Shown here: positions 26,374-37,535 of the stretch, in pieces | Position numbering within the stretch: the stretch's first letter is position 1 | Layout: each line of letters opens with the position of its first letter | Assembly (NCBI RefSeq): GCF_023343835.1 | Contig: NC_064439.1 | Location: forward strand, 31,842,008-31,906,007 | Direction of reading: 5' to 3' | Length of the DNA stretch: 64,000 nt | Source: Lagopus muta | Taxonomy: Eukaryota > Chordata > Aves > Galliformes > Phasianidae | The notes under the pieces: generated by a model | The model's database searches: none | What the model was told of the DNA's origin: nothing | What the model saw: only the letters and a program-made list of their open reading frames with translations | Translations under genes and position numbers: made by a program

Positions 26374-26842
26374 AGCAGGCTTTGGAGTCAGGCTTGGCTG
26401 CAGGGAACTGGTGCATTTGCTTACAGCTACAGAAGTGGAAATCCAAGCTGGCTGGGTTACACTGGTGTAAATCAGGCTTGTTCTCAACAATGGCAGTCAG
26501 CTGATGGCCATATAACTGCCATGATGCTGGTCAGATGTGGATGGCCTCAGTGTGGGGGCACTCCTGTCCCAGTGCATGGGTGCAGGCAGAGACCGTGAAT
26601 GTTGCAGTTGGTGCTGGGGCACGTATCCTTGGGACAGGCTGCTAGCTGTCAAGATTTTCTATGGATCCCCTAAAGATCAGCCATTTCTGTGACCTGGAGG
26701 CACTCATCTGCTTGGTTTGGCACCAGACCTTCCCGATGCCCACCCTTTTGAGCAGTGATGCTACCTGCACACATCACTGCAAGCAGGAAAGCCACAGTAG
26801 GCCAGCAAAGGGCTGGTATGGAGCTTCTGCTAAAAGGATGAA

Positions 26843-26925
26843 GAATCGTAGAATCATAGAACCATTTGAGTTGGAAGGGACCTTAAGGGTCACCCAGTCA
26901 AGTCCCCTGCAATTAATAGAAACAT
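26843..26925 (-). mobile_element. CR1 LINE, very short 3' fragment, reverse strand
   Basis: The + strand text 'gaatcgtagaatcatagaacc', 'atttgagttggaagggacc' and 'ccctgcaattaatag' is the reverse complement of a CR1 terminus: octamer repeats, then the 'ggtcccttccaactcaaatgg' region. It matches the start of the larger copy at 37119-37535 closely, so both belong to the same CR1 subfamily. Only about 80 bp remain. Confidence 0.85.
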
Positions 26926-27779
26926 AAAGAACTCAATACCCTGTTGCACGCTGGCACACATCATCAGTTCTCACATGCAATTGTTTGCACGCTCATTTTC
27001 ACCACCATGTCAAAGATCTTAAAAATCATCCAGCGTCTTTTCTAAATCCCTTAAATTGGATTTAAAAAGGAAAATGTTTTCCTTTTTATTTTTCCAGGCT
27101 TACCCTTTACAGTGAGGGCAACTGGAGCAGAGCTCTGTGCAAGGCCACTGATGTTGTAAAGGATACTGCTCAGCAGGCCAAGCACCATCTGGATAATTGT
27201 TTAGAGGTGAAATGGATGCTGTTGGCTGACCTGGCTTCCCGCATACCCTGAATGGTTGTAACCTGACAACCAAACCTGAGCAATGCTTTGTTGAATGCCA
27301 TCTTCTTTCTAGGTGATTGGTATCCAGTTGTGTGGAGCCAAATACACGTTGTATTCCTTTGAGAGAAAACATGATCCGCATCATCTCGTGCGGTGTGTGC
27401 TGAACTGGGTGCCCCCAGGGCTGCAGAGCCAATCAAAGCAAGGAGAATTTGGTTGCAGCAGGAGCTGAGCTGTGGGAGAGGAGATTGATGCAGGCATCTC
27501 CAGCCCTGATTCCTCAGTAAACTGTGAATGAAGAAATAATTCAAGAAAAAGCAAACCAGCTGAGAGTGAAGCAATATTTGGTTAAAAATCCAGCTGTGGA
27601 GGCATGAGTACCTCAGTGAGCATTGCCTACTGAGACCGCATGACCTTGTGGAAGTGGGGTAGAAGTTATAGGCTCTGCGGTCAGTTCATAAACCACAGAG
27701 CCAAGAGTAGCCAAATCAGGCTTGAGATTTCTGCAAGGGCTTCACTGCCATGCACACGATGGCAGTGAGGACTAGACAT

Positions 27780-27914
27780 CATGGAGCATCTGGATGTAGC
27801 TCTGCACAGCCTGATCTAGTGGTTGGTGACCCTGCACATAGTAGGGAGGTTGAAACTAGATGATCTTTATGGTCCTTTTCAACCCAGGCCAGTCTATGAT
27901 TCTAAGGTTCTATA
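27780..27914 (+). mobile_element. CR1 LINE, 3' end fragment
   Basis: The order 'gcatctggatgtagctctg', 'cagcctgatctagtgg', 'ttggtgaccctgcacatag', 'aactagatgatcttta' and 'cagtctatgattctaagg' is a CR1 3' end with terminal octamers. It is a different subfamily from the copy at 23181-23280, since it has the 'gtgaccctgcacatagcaggg' variant. It is truncated to about 135 bp and non-coding. Confidence 0.88.
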
Positions 27915-30900
27915 ATCTTAGAGAGTGTTGGGAAAGATCTGGAAGTGCCAACAAGGAGGATGGCAGTAGACTACATGGGGCTGGCTTCCTGCATGGGGGT
28001 GTGCAGTGATACAGATTCTGTGAGGGACCGAGAGACATATAGGGGAGTCTGTAATTCTTTATCAGTTTGGCATATTCTGCAGTGAGAGAGTCTGCTCTGA
28101 AAATATGGGCTTTACCAAAACAAAGCAGGACAAAATTGTTTGTGCAGGTAATGAAAAGGGTTGAAGAGAGTTTTAATTAGATGTTGGTATAAATCTAGCT
28201 GTAGAAGAGTACATGGTCTGAGATGACACCAACTTCAGAGATGAGAACATAAATTCTTTATCAGAGGGGGTCTGGATAAATTAAGGGAGGACAAGTCCCA
28301 ACAGGGCTATTAAATTCCATGGTCCAGTTCTTCCTGGCGCTGGAAGCAGGGGGTGTAAGCGGGGGATTTACTAGGGCATCGTGTCACATGGTAGAAGTCC
28401 TTAACAGTCTCTTTCTTGATTCATGATCCCTGCAGCAGCCAGTGTGATGGAGGTGGATAAGGAGAGTTCCTTAAGCTGTCTGTCTCCAGAAAAGTCACCC
28501 ACCTGGTCCTGTGTCCCAATTCTACCCCTCTCTTGGGGCTGGGGACGCTGCAGCCAACTGAGCTACCCATGCAGACATCTCCTGCCCTGCTATGTGGGAG
28601 ATGCCTTGTTTGAGTTCTAAATATGTTTCATTTAAGCCCTGATGATGGTTTACTAAGTGCTATAATGTTTGCTAGGTCTCTCTTTACATTGCTGTAATTA
28701 CCGTAATAAGCGGTCTTAACTGGCTCTTTTATAAGTTACAGCAGCATAAAAACATCTCAGTGTGCTTTCCTTTAATGAGCTACAACTTCAGCATAATCTT
28801 CCTGACTCCATTTTCATTGGAGTATCAGTTACATTGCAGTGCTATGGGATGCAGTGGTGGAGATGCTGGCAACGTTTTAGAGAGGCCTTGCGGAACTTGG
28901 TGGCTCTGTCCATGGGTTCCATGACCAGCCAACCTTGGAGGGACATCACTGCCCTGGGAAGCACAGGTCACACTGCCAGCTGCTGCAGCATTGCAGGGAA
29001 TGTAATACAAGCACGTGCGCCTCTTGTCCATGTAAGAACATCATGGGGTGAGTGATGACAGCAGGGATTGACACCCAAATGCTAGGGCAGAGGTTCAGTG
29101 TCGGGGCCAGTAACTGATACAAGTAACTGCAGATGAGACCTCGGCATGGGATTTGAGGGACAGCTGCGCCGGGATCCCTCCATCACTGGCACCAATCCAC
29201 CATTCCCACCCAGCACCAGAGCATCCAGAGGAGTGCCTCTGTCCCCAGCAGCCCCACCATGTGGGCACGCAGCCCCTTCTAAAAAAGCCTCAATCAATTA
29301 CACCGCTGTAACACCCCACCGACAGATGCATGGTTTGAACTGCTGACAGCAGATGGACGAACACTTGTCGGTGATCTGGTTCTGAGCAAGAGGCAGATTT
29401 ATTTCCAGAGCCTGCTACTCTTGTTTCTCCCAGTGAAGCTGCAAGGCAGGCATACATCTGTGGGTTTTTCCCTTCCAAACATGCCTATGCTGCAGGGAGA
29501 TCCATCACTGAAAACTATGGGGTTTTGGGCCTGTTTCTGTGGGAAGAGGGAAGACAGAAGCTGCTGCTCTGCACAGCACTGGAAACCACTCAACTGCACG
29601 AGTGTGGGCTGAATTACCAAATCTCAGCCATAGTCTGAGCCAGGCTGGAAGCTGGCTCACCAGCAAAGAGCTGCAGAGCTGCAAAGCAAGGTGAAAAGCA
29701 CTGAATGAAAATCACATTTAGGTGATTTTAATGTGCACCCTATACATAATAAAGTCCATAAATTGCCATCTGGGCAAGGATGATCTTAGCCCCATCTGCA
29801 CCCCAGCTATTTGGGGACATGGAGCGAAACACCTCAAGGTCAGCTGTGCTGCTCCTGACTTAAAAACCAGCAAGTAAAGCACGTCTGCAGAAGTAGTGGT
29901 GCTTTCCCTGCTTGTTTTTTATAAGATCTAGCTTAGGATAATAAAAACTCGGAGTAAATGGAATATTTTGAGATGCTGGCTTTTTTGGTTTTTTTGTGTT
30001 TTTTTTTTTTTTTTTTTTTTTTAAGAACACAAGGGAAACACAGAGGAAGTGGAAAAAGTCAGCTGTGCCTATTGCAAGGAAATCTGTTTATGCATGACTT
30101 GAAAGCAGAGCAGAGTTTTACTTCATTCTATCTTGTGCTGTGTTTCATATTTCATGCTTTGGTTAACAGTTATTTAGTGTGTTCCTAGAGACTGTGACAG
30201 GTTGTCCTGAAAGTTTGTAGACTCGCTGAGCTCTCCACAGAGCATGGCAGAATGATACGAGCAAAGAATTCATTCCTTTTTATGCAAGGAAAAAAAATCA
30301 TTTTAGTATTTTAAAGACCCAATCTCTCCTTCTGACATTGTAACATGAAATGCTAAGTTACCAATTTGGGATGTCTCAACCACTTTAAGAAAATAAAACA
30401 ACTTTGTGTGAAGTCTCCTTTCCATAGACTAACTATATACATCTAGGAAAATTTTGTTTTCCTTTTAAAATCAAGTGGGAAAAAAAAATGACTGTGTTAT
30501 TTTTTCCCCAAAATTCCCTTTTCAGCCACTTCTAATTGTAGCCTGTTTCAAGGGTTCTGTAAGTGCTTTTTCTTCCCAGTCCTATCTTGCTGGGGAGGAA
30601 AGGCAGAAGAATGATCCCTATGCTGGTCCATTCATGCATGTCTTCACTGTGTGATGACCAGGACTGATGCCACTAAAAATGTTCTAATAACATAGGGAAA
30701 CCCCTGTAGCTGCTTGGAGTGGCTGAGTCCCTCTCATTCTGCATGAGGGTTTCCATGGGGTTCTGCAGTGGGCACCAGCTGGGCTACCCACAGCCCTCAT
30801 TGTGTTGCAGGTGCTGGTGACTGTGAGGGAAGGGCAGGAGACCTCTTTTCCAGCCAGGTCAGCTATGCTCTCAGTGGGATGCTTTTCTCTTCTTTCTGCT

Positions 30901-31372
30901 TATTGCTCGTGAGTTTTCCAAGGAAACCAGCATTTCCACCGTACATTTTTTATCAAAGGTCCTCTCATGTATTTTTCAGAAGCAGTTTTCATGCATGGCA
31001 TGTTGCTCCTGAATTATCCACAGGGTCTTGGCTCCTTCCTGCTCCTCCTCAGCTTTTATCATGAAGATTTGCTCTGTCAGTGATACAGAAAGGCAGCAAC
31101 TGGGATAACTGAAATTTATTTTAAACTGCAACTTTACGTTACAATTGTTTTTGTCTCTGCCTTTATGTGCTGGATATCTTGTTGGTCCACAAGCTGTTCT
31201 GAACAACAGCTGTTTTTTTGATCATGTGAAGAAAAACTCCAGTAACTCAACCTCATTCTGCAGCTCTCCTCCTAGCTTAGGTCTTCATTCTCACTGTAAC
31301 TGGGAAGCACTGTTCTGTAAATACATCCTCTACTCAGATCTACATGAGTTATTGGTAAGACTGTCCTTTTTG
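27915..31372. other. Non-coding stretch, no gene recognised
   Basis: No supportable gene. There is a T-rich run at about 29980-30022. A block around 28625-28770 is rich in TAATTA/CCGTAATAAG-type motifs and looks like single-copy sequence. The frames of 60-100 codons between 28400 and 29620 overlap on both strands and show no domain. The region around 29100-29300 has higher G+C but too few CpG to call an island. Confidence 0.5.
29980..30022. repeat. T-rich low-complexity tract
   Basis: A mostly T run with a few G interruptions ends in about 22 uninterrupted T residues. On the opposite strand it is an A tract. No flanking duplication supports a retroposed tail. Confidence 0.75.
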
Positions 31373-31882
31373 TAGAGTCACAGAATCACTGAGGTTGGAA
31401 AAGACCTCTAAGATCATCTAGTCCAACCATCAACCCGTCCCCACCATGCTCACTGACATGTCCTTCAGAGCCACATATACATGGTTCTTGAACACCTCCA
31501 GGGATGGTGACTCCACCTAATCATCCTGTCCCAGTGTATCACCACTCTTTCTGAGAAGAAATTTTTCCTAATATCCAACCAGAACCTCTCACCCTATAAC
31601 TGTTACTTGGGAGAAGAGGCCGAAACCCACCTCACCACAACCTCCTTTCAGGTCCTTGTAGAGATTGATAAGGTCTCCCCTGAGCCTCCTCTTCTCCAGA
31701 TCAAACAATCCCAGTTACCTCAGCTGCTCCCCATAAGACTTCTACTCCAGACCCCTCACAGCTTCATTGCTCTTCTCTGGACATGCACCAGGGCCTTTAT
31801 CTCTTTCTTATAGTGAGGGGCCCATATCCGAGCATAGTACTTGAGGTGCAGCCTCACCAGCAGCAAGTACAGAAAGACAACA
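31373..31882 (-). mobile_element. CR1 LINE, longest copy in window (about 510 bp), reverse strand
   Basis: The + strand starts with 'cacagaatcactgaggttgg', 'aaaagacctctaagatcatc' and 'tagtccaaccatcaaccc', which is the classic reverse-complement CR1 tail. It continues through 'cctccagggatggtgactcc', 'cctcctcttctccag', 'agctgctccccataagactt', 'cttctctggacatgcacc', and 'cttgaggtgcagcctcacc' followed by 'agcaagtacag'. This covers the CR1 3' region and part of the sequence upstream of it. It is fairly well preserved and so younger than the copies at the window start. The 5' truncation point lies near 31882. No reverse transcriptase frame remains. Confidence 0.95.
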
Positions 31883-34800
31883 ATACATAATTATTTACAA
31901 CCATGTTATGCAAAAAGAGAGGTAAGTGGCAGTGTGAATGGTAGCAAACACTCATGGAGAGCTGGTGTCCTGTCCAAGATGTGGTTGACTGATGCTGACT
32001 CGTTTCTGATCTATGGTTTTATCTTTCACATCCAGAGGATGCAGCAGGAACTGTGTTAACTGGGCTGTGGTTTGAAAATGGATACCCTTTGCCAAGACTT
32101 CTCATCTCTTTTCTGTTTGCTTCCCATAGACATTCAAAAGACAGAGTCTGGCTTGCATGAGTACCCATGGAAAGCCCGTTTGAAGTCTGCACGCTTGAAT
32201 TCTGCCATGTAGCAGAAGTGCTGGGCTGACATGACAAAGCTGTAGCAGAGCCTTGAGCTCAAACCTGCCTAATGAGGGACAAAATCCTTCATTCACCATT
32301 GCTGCAATCATTTCTCTTCATTGTGATCTCTACAATTAGTACATTTAGAAAGGATAGTGCTTAATGCAGCTAGGTCCCAGCTCCTCAGGACACTTTCCCG
32401 AAGCCCAGGCACCTGGCAGTTAGATGAGGGTTTGGCCATGCATTTGGCTGGCCCATGGCTTCAGGTGCTGTTATTTTAAGTGAAGGCAATAAAAAGAAGA
32501 TTTGCATTTCAACTGTGCTCATACGCAGCAGAGCTTGTGATACCATCACTTTCCCGGGGCTGAAGCAAACCTCCTCCAGCAGATCAAAACCTATTAACAG
32601 CAACCCAAACAGCTTTTCCTGATCACAAAATCTGCACTGATGCAGTGCAGGGGAAGGAAAAACCCAGCCCTATGTGGTGGAGTTGGTGATGAACTCAGCC
32701 CTCTTTGAAACAGGCAGGTTGAAATACTTGCAGCAGACCCTTCACAGTCTATCTAACCTGTTACAAAGAAGAAAGATAATAAATTGAACAGCTAAATTTG
32801 AATTACAAATAAATTGGAGGAAGCCACAATCAAGGTACTGACATTCGGTAAACGGAAAAAAAAAAAAAAGAAAAAAAAAAAGAAAGCTTTTGTGTGAGTA
32901 AATTATCTTCTAAGGATTATTTACTCAGCTCTGCTGCTACGAACCCCCAGGTTGAGGCAGACAGAAGTGGATACTTTGCTTGCTGGTTCAGGCTTCTAGT
33001 CCTGAGAATCAATCTCTGACCATTAAGAAAACACAGCTGCCTTTTCAAGCGTAATTTATTCAATAAGATGGGGTTTTTTTTCTTCCAGGAAGCTACAGAG
33101 ATTCTTGATTTTCATTTGTCTTTGTCTGGAGACGTGAAATAAGTTTGCTATGTAGTCCATTTCATGCTAATTTCTCAATATATTCATATATTCATTTGGG
33201 GCATTGGATTTGTGGAGAACTTTGCTGATTCTCAGGTGCTACTATTAAAAATGAAGGTAAACTCACTGAAGCTAATTGAATCTATTTCTCTAAAGCAGGT
33301 AATATTAAAACTAATTGCACAGGAGAGCAGCTGGATGCTTTTGAGCACTTCGCAGTGCTTGTGAAGAGCAAGGTCCTCAGACAGAGAGCAATGGCTCTGC
33401 TCTGTGCTGCACTGCCCACACATGGGACCCTGATGTGCTGAAGAGGTGCTGCTGGCTGGGGTCAACCAGCCCCCCCCTTTTTGCAAAACTGTGCACCTCT
33501 CAGGGAGTTCATTTCAGATGTAATAACAAAATGTTCTGCAAAACCTTCCATCAGCCACTCCCTGAAGGCAGGAGCAATCTCCAAAGCCAAGTCCTTCAGT
33601 CAAGGAAGGCACAAAGACCAAGGTTGGAAGCACACCACCATAGAGGCGCTCCCTGGGACACGGATCTATGTAGAGAAGTGGTCTGTACCTTCTGCATCTG
33701 CATCTCCCAACTTCATACACACTTCATGTTGCCACCGGGTTATTTTTAGGTTGTATTAGTCATATATACTTCTGCAAAAGCTATTTCTGGGAGTTTGCCA
33801 AACTGAAATCCGTAGCCATCTATACACCCCCCACAAAGATACACAGAAAATAGCCTCTGCAGTCTCTATCTGCTTCTCAGAGCCCCAGGGAAGGGGCTGC
33901 AAGGAAAAGGAGTGAAGAAGAAATGCCACATAGTGCAGGGAAGGTGAAGGGTAGGTCCTGAGGAGCTGGCAGGCGTGGGATAGGAAGGGAAGGGGGTCCG
34001 TCAGCAGTGCTGGGAGTGCTTCATGCGAGCACTGGACCCTCCAAGAGCCCTCAAGTACATCCTGCTGTCTGCAGAGAGAGCCGGGAGAGCATGGGACTGC
34101 CAGCTCAGCCTGTCTTCCCAGGGTGGGAAGCTGTGCGTCTGATAATCAGGCCCTGCCACAGCTGCTGAGCTCCAGATGTTGTACCTCTGAGGGTTTATGA
34201 ATTCCTTGTGAGAGAAATATTGGTCTGGGTGTGAGGTCCTGGAATTTCATCTGGGAGCATCTCTCCTTTCATCAAAAAAAGCGTAGTGAACTGGCAAGCA
34301 AACTATATTTTCACTGGATTTGGAGGCATTTGCAAGGGTTTGGTGCAGCTGGGAAGTACAATGTGCAAATGGAGTCCAAGAACCATGGAGACAGAGCAGA
34401 AGCACAGCCCTGAGCACAGAAATGAGCCAACCCTCTTGCTGCTGCTTTGCATTTTTCCTGGGTTTAAACTGTTCTGCTTTCAGTGTAACAGCGCATGGTG
34501 CACTGAAACGTGGCCAAAGCTACAAAACAGTTTCTTCTCTCCCCTAATCACTGGCAGAATTTTAGAACTAACAGAAGATAACTCAATCCCTTTGGTGGCA
34601 CCACCTTCCAGTTTGGGTGTCAGGATTCTGCTGCACGCATCTTAATAATGTCCACAAGCTGAGACAAGTGCTGTCAGCCTTACGGAGAGGAATTTTTACT
34701 ACAAAAATGTCTTTTTCCTTACTGCAAAAGTATGGATTGGCTAAATTCTGCTGCACATAGAGTTCCAATTTTTCACAAAAGAAGTCAGTAGAGAAAAAGA

Positions 34801-37118
34801 ATTTAAATGCTGTATTGACTCACCCAGGAAAGCCCAGGGTTTTAGCCCAATGCCTCCTCCACATCTAGAACAAATTTTGCTAGGAGAGAGTTTCATAAGG
34901 AATCTGTGTTGAAGTAGATCTATTATCTGATAGATAAGTAATGGGCTCCATCAGTCATTTTTATCCGCAGAAAGGGGCAGAGGAGGGGAGCCGGCAGGAC
35001 GGCTGTCCCTGGAAGCTCTGCCAGGCAGTGGGATTGCGTGTCTGTGCACAGACTTGAAGAGACACAGATCATCAGATACCAGCACATGCCTTTGAAAACG
35101 GGTCATAAACATTAGAGGAAAGGATACAAGGACAAAGGGAGTAATGGAGCTCTAAGTGGCAGAAGTTATTTAAGTGTGTGTATGTATGTGTGTGTGTCTG
35201 CCCATGTGTAAACAAGCAGGATGAAGAACTCAAGCCTGTCAAACAACTCCATTGAGCTAAAGGCTTGTTTATAACAATATCACTCAGCACTCCTCTGACT
35301 CTCTCGTTGAAGGGACATGCATTAAATACAGTGTACAGCAGCACCCAAAATGCCTGGGAAGCCAAGGAGGAATGGGGTAAGGAGAGCTGCAGCAGGGAAC
35401 AGGCTGTTCATCCTCGTCTCACCTTGCACTCTTTGGGAAAACAAGCCACAGTGCTGCTGAAGAGACCAGAGTTTACAGAGCTGTGCTTCTGGAAGGTCTT
35501 TGCCACCCATTTGTCTATAACAGGACTTCCTCCCTCTTGTGACGCAGGTGAGGGAAATGGGAATCTAGGAATCTGGTGGGAGAGAAGTCAGTATGTTTGT
35601 AATTGCAGAAAGCCAACAACTGAGGTGAGCAAACACCATGGGAGAAGAATGCATTGTAACCCACAGCGATGCTTCAGAATAGCACCACATTTAAAACCCA
35701 GCAGAAATTATGTTCAGCAGTTCAAATCAATAGAAAACTGGAAGTACTTCTGAGCCCTGTGCTTAGTGCTCTGTCTTTACTATAAATGTCACTTTTCCTG
35801 TCCAAAAGATATAAGCGGGTGTCGTGGCTGGAAGCGAGAAGTGCTCAGTGCTCAGACATCCCTCTGTGGGGCCAGCAGTAGCCTCAAGCACATGGATCTC
35901 AAATGGAAAAATACTCACATGTTGGTGAGCACATGTTGGTGTGCACACGGAGCCTACCAAGCACACATGCTCCAGAATCCCCTCTATGCTTGCCTGCAGA
36001 TGCAGTCTGGCACTAACCACAGTCTTCCCAAAGCAGCACATACCGTAAGCCATATGTTAAACCTGACACAGGGACATGATGGAGCTGCACAAGAGCTTCT
36101 GACTATTATTATTATATTTATTGCAAGAGTGCAGTTGTCCCAGCTTTAAGAGGCAAGGCTGATGAAATTTATTGCTGTATTAATAATCCTCATCATATCC
36201 TTTTTTGTGGATCTCCCTTGCATGTTCCTTTAAAGCCCATGAGATCACCCACTGCCTGGTAATGGGAAGCAGTTTATTATGAAGACAAACTGACAGATTT
36301 TTGTTCCCATGAACTGTATAAGAAATCTAACAACCAGATGCAGATGGATCAATATGAGTTGCTCTTTATTTATCACCCCCTGTCTTCCTCACTTTATTTT
36401 TATGGCTATTAAAGATGCTATCATTGATATACCATTTTTGACTGTCTCTCCCTAATGTGCACACTGGACAATGCTGCCATTGATATCTGCATAAAAGGCA
36501 CTGAGTGAGCTGAGAGAGCTCAGCAGCAGATTAGCAGGCTGCATCCCCACTGAGTAACATCTCTGTAAGACCTCGGGTGGTATGAGGGAGGTTTGATCTT
36601 TGCTCTGAGGATGTGAGTGCTTCCAGGCCTGTGGATTTCTTTCCCTTTGTATGGAACTTTGTTCAGGTTGTTCCCTTTGGGTGTGTGATCACCGAGAAGC
36701 ACAGCAGTGCCTGGCTGCAGCTTTTTGATGATGTGATTTCAATTAAAACTCGCAGAGGAGGGTGAGTCATGCTCTAAACTGACATTTTGTCACAGGCAAG
36801 AAGATGACTGAAGCTGAGTGACTCTGAAGTTGACGTGGCTTGCACAGCCTGATGGCCGCATGTCATTTCATTTGAGTGTTGACAGAAGAATTAAACCTGA
36901 TTACAGAAACATGGGTACAGGAGATGAGCTCGTCTATGTTGCGCTCACAAGCCAGGTTTCTGTGGTCCACCCCTGTCCCAGTAGCAGTCGGGAGGTGGCA
37001 TACCAAACCCAGCAGTGTTACATCCCCCCTGACTGGTGAGCTCACAGCCTGATGCAAACTTCCAATTTAGCATTGGTATGGATTAATTTAAGGGCCTGAG
37101 ATTGAGATAAGGCTGAAA
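31883..37118. other. Non-coding stretch, no gene recognised
   Basis: No supportable gene. The longest frame (162 codons at 35265-35753) is not recognisable. Contents include an A/G-rich tract at about 32859-32885, a C run near 33470, a (TG)n-like microsatellite at 35173-35199 and an A+T-rich block at 36160-36440 that reads like single-copy regulatory DNA. Confidence 0.5.
35173..35199. repeat. (TG)n / TATG microsatellite, imperfect
   Basis: An alternating 'gtgtgtgtatgtatgtgtgtg' type run of about 27 bp. It is a simple repeat that could be polymorphic. Confidence 0.8.
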
Positions 37119-37535
37119 TCATAGAATCATAGAACCATTTGAGTTGGAACGGACTCTTTAAGGTCATCTAGTACAACTCCCCCGCAATGAAAAGGGACAC
37201 CAACAGCTAGATCAAGCTGCTCAGAACCCCATCCAGCCTGACCTTGAGTGTCTCCAAGGATGGAGCATCCACCACCTCTCTGGACCAACCCATACTCGTG
37301 CCTCACCACCTTTATTGTAAAAAACTTCTTTATATACAACCTAAATCTCCCCTCTTTAAGTTTGAAATCATTTCCCCTTGCCCTGTCACAGCAGACCCTG
37401 CTGAAGAGCCTGCCCCCTTCTTTTTTGCAGATCCCCTTCAGATACTGAAAGGCTGCTCTCTGGTCCCCCTTGGAGCCTTCTCTTCTCCAGGCTGAACAGC
37501 TCTAGCTCTCCCAGTTTGTCCTCATTGGGAAATCA
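37119..37535 (-). mobile_element. CR1 LINE, about 417 bp, reverse strand
   Basis: The + strand begins 'tcatagaatcatagaacc' (terminal octamers reversed), then 'atttgagttggaacggactc', 'ggtcatctagtacaactccc', 'cagctagatcaagctgctca', 'catccagcctgaccttgag', 'accacctctctggacc', 'ctcaccacctttattg' and 'cttctcttctccaggctgaa'. This is a CR1 tail plus upstream segment of the same subfamily as 26843-26925. There is no intact frame. The 5' truncation lies near the 'tttgtcctcattggga' segment. Confidence 0.93.

Noticed and set aside
35265-35753. 162-codon open frame
   Set aside because: The translation has no recognisable motif or compositional sign of coding.
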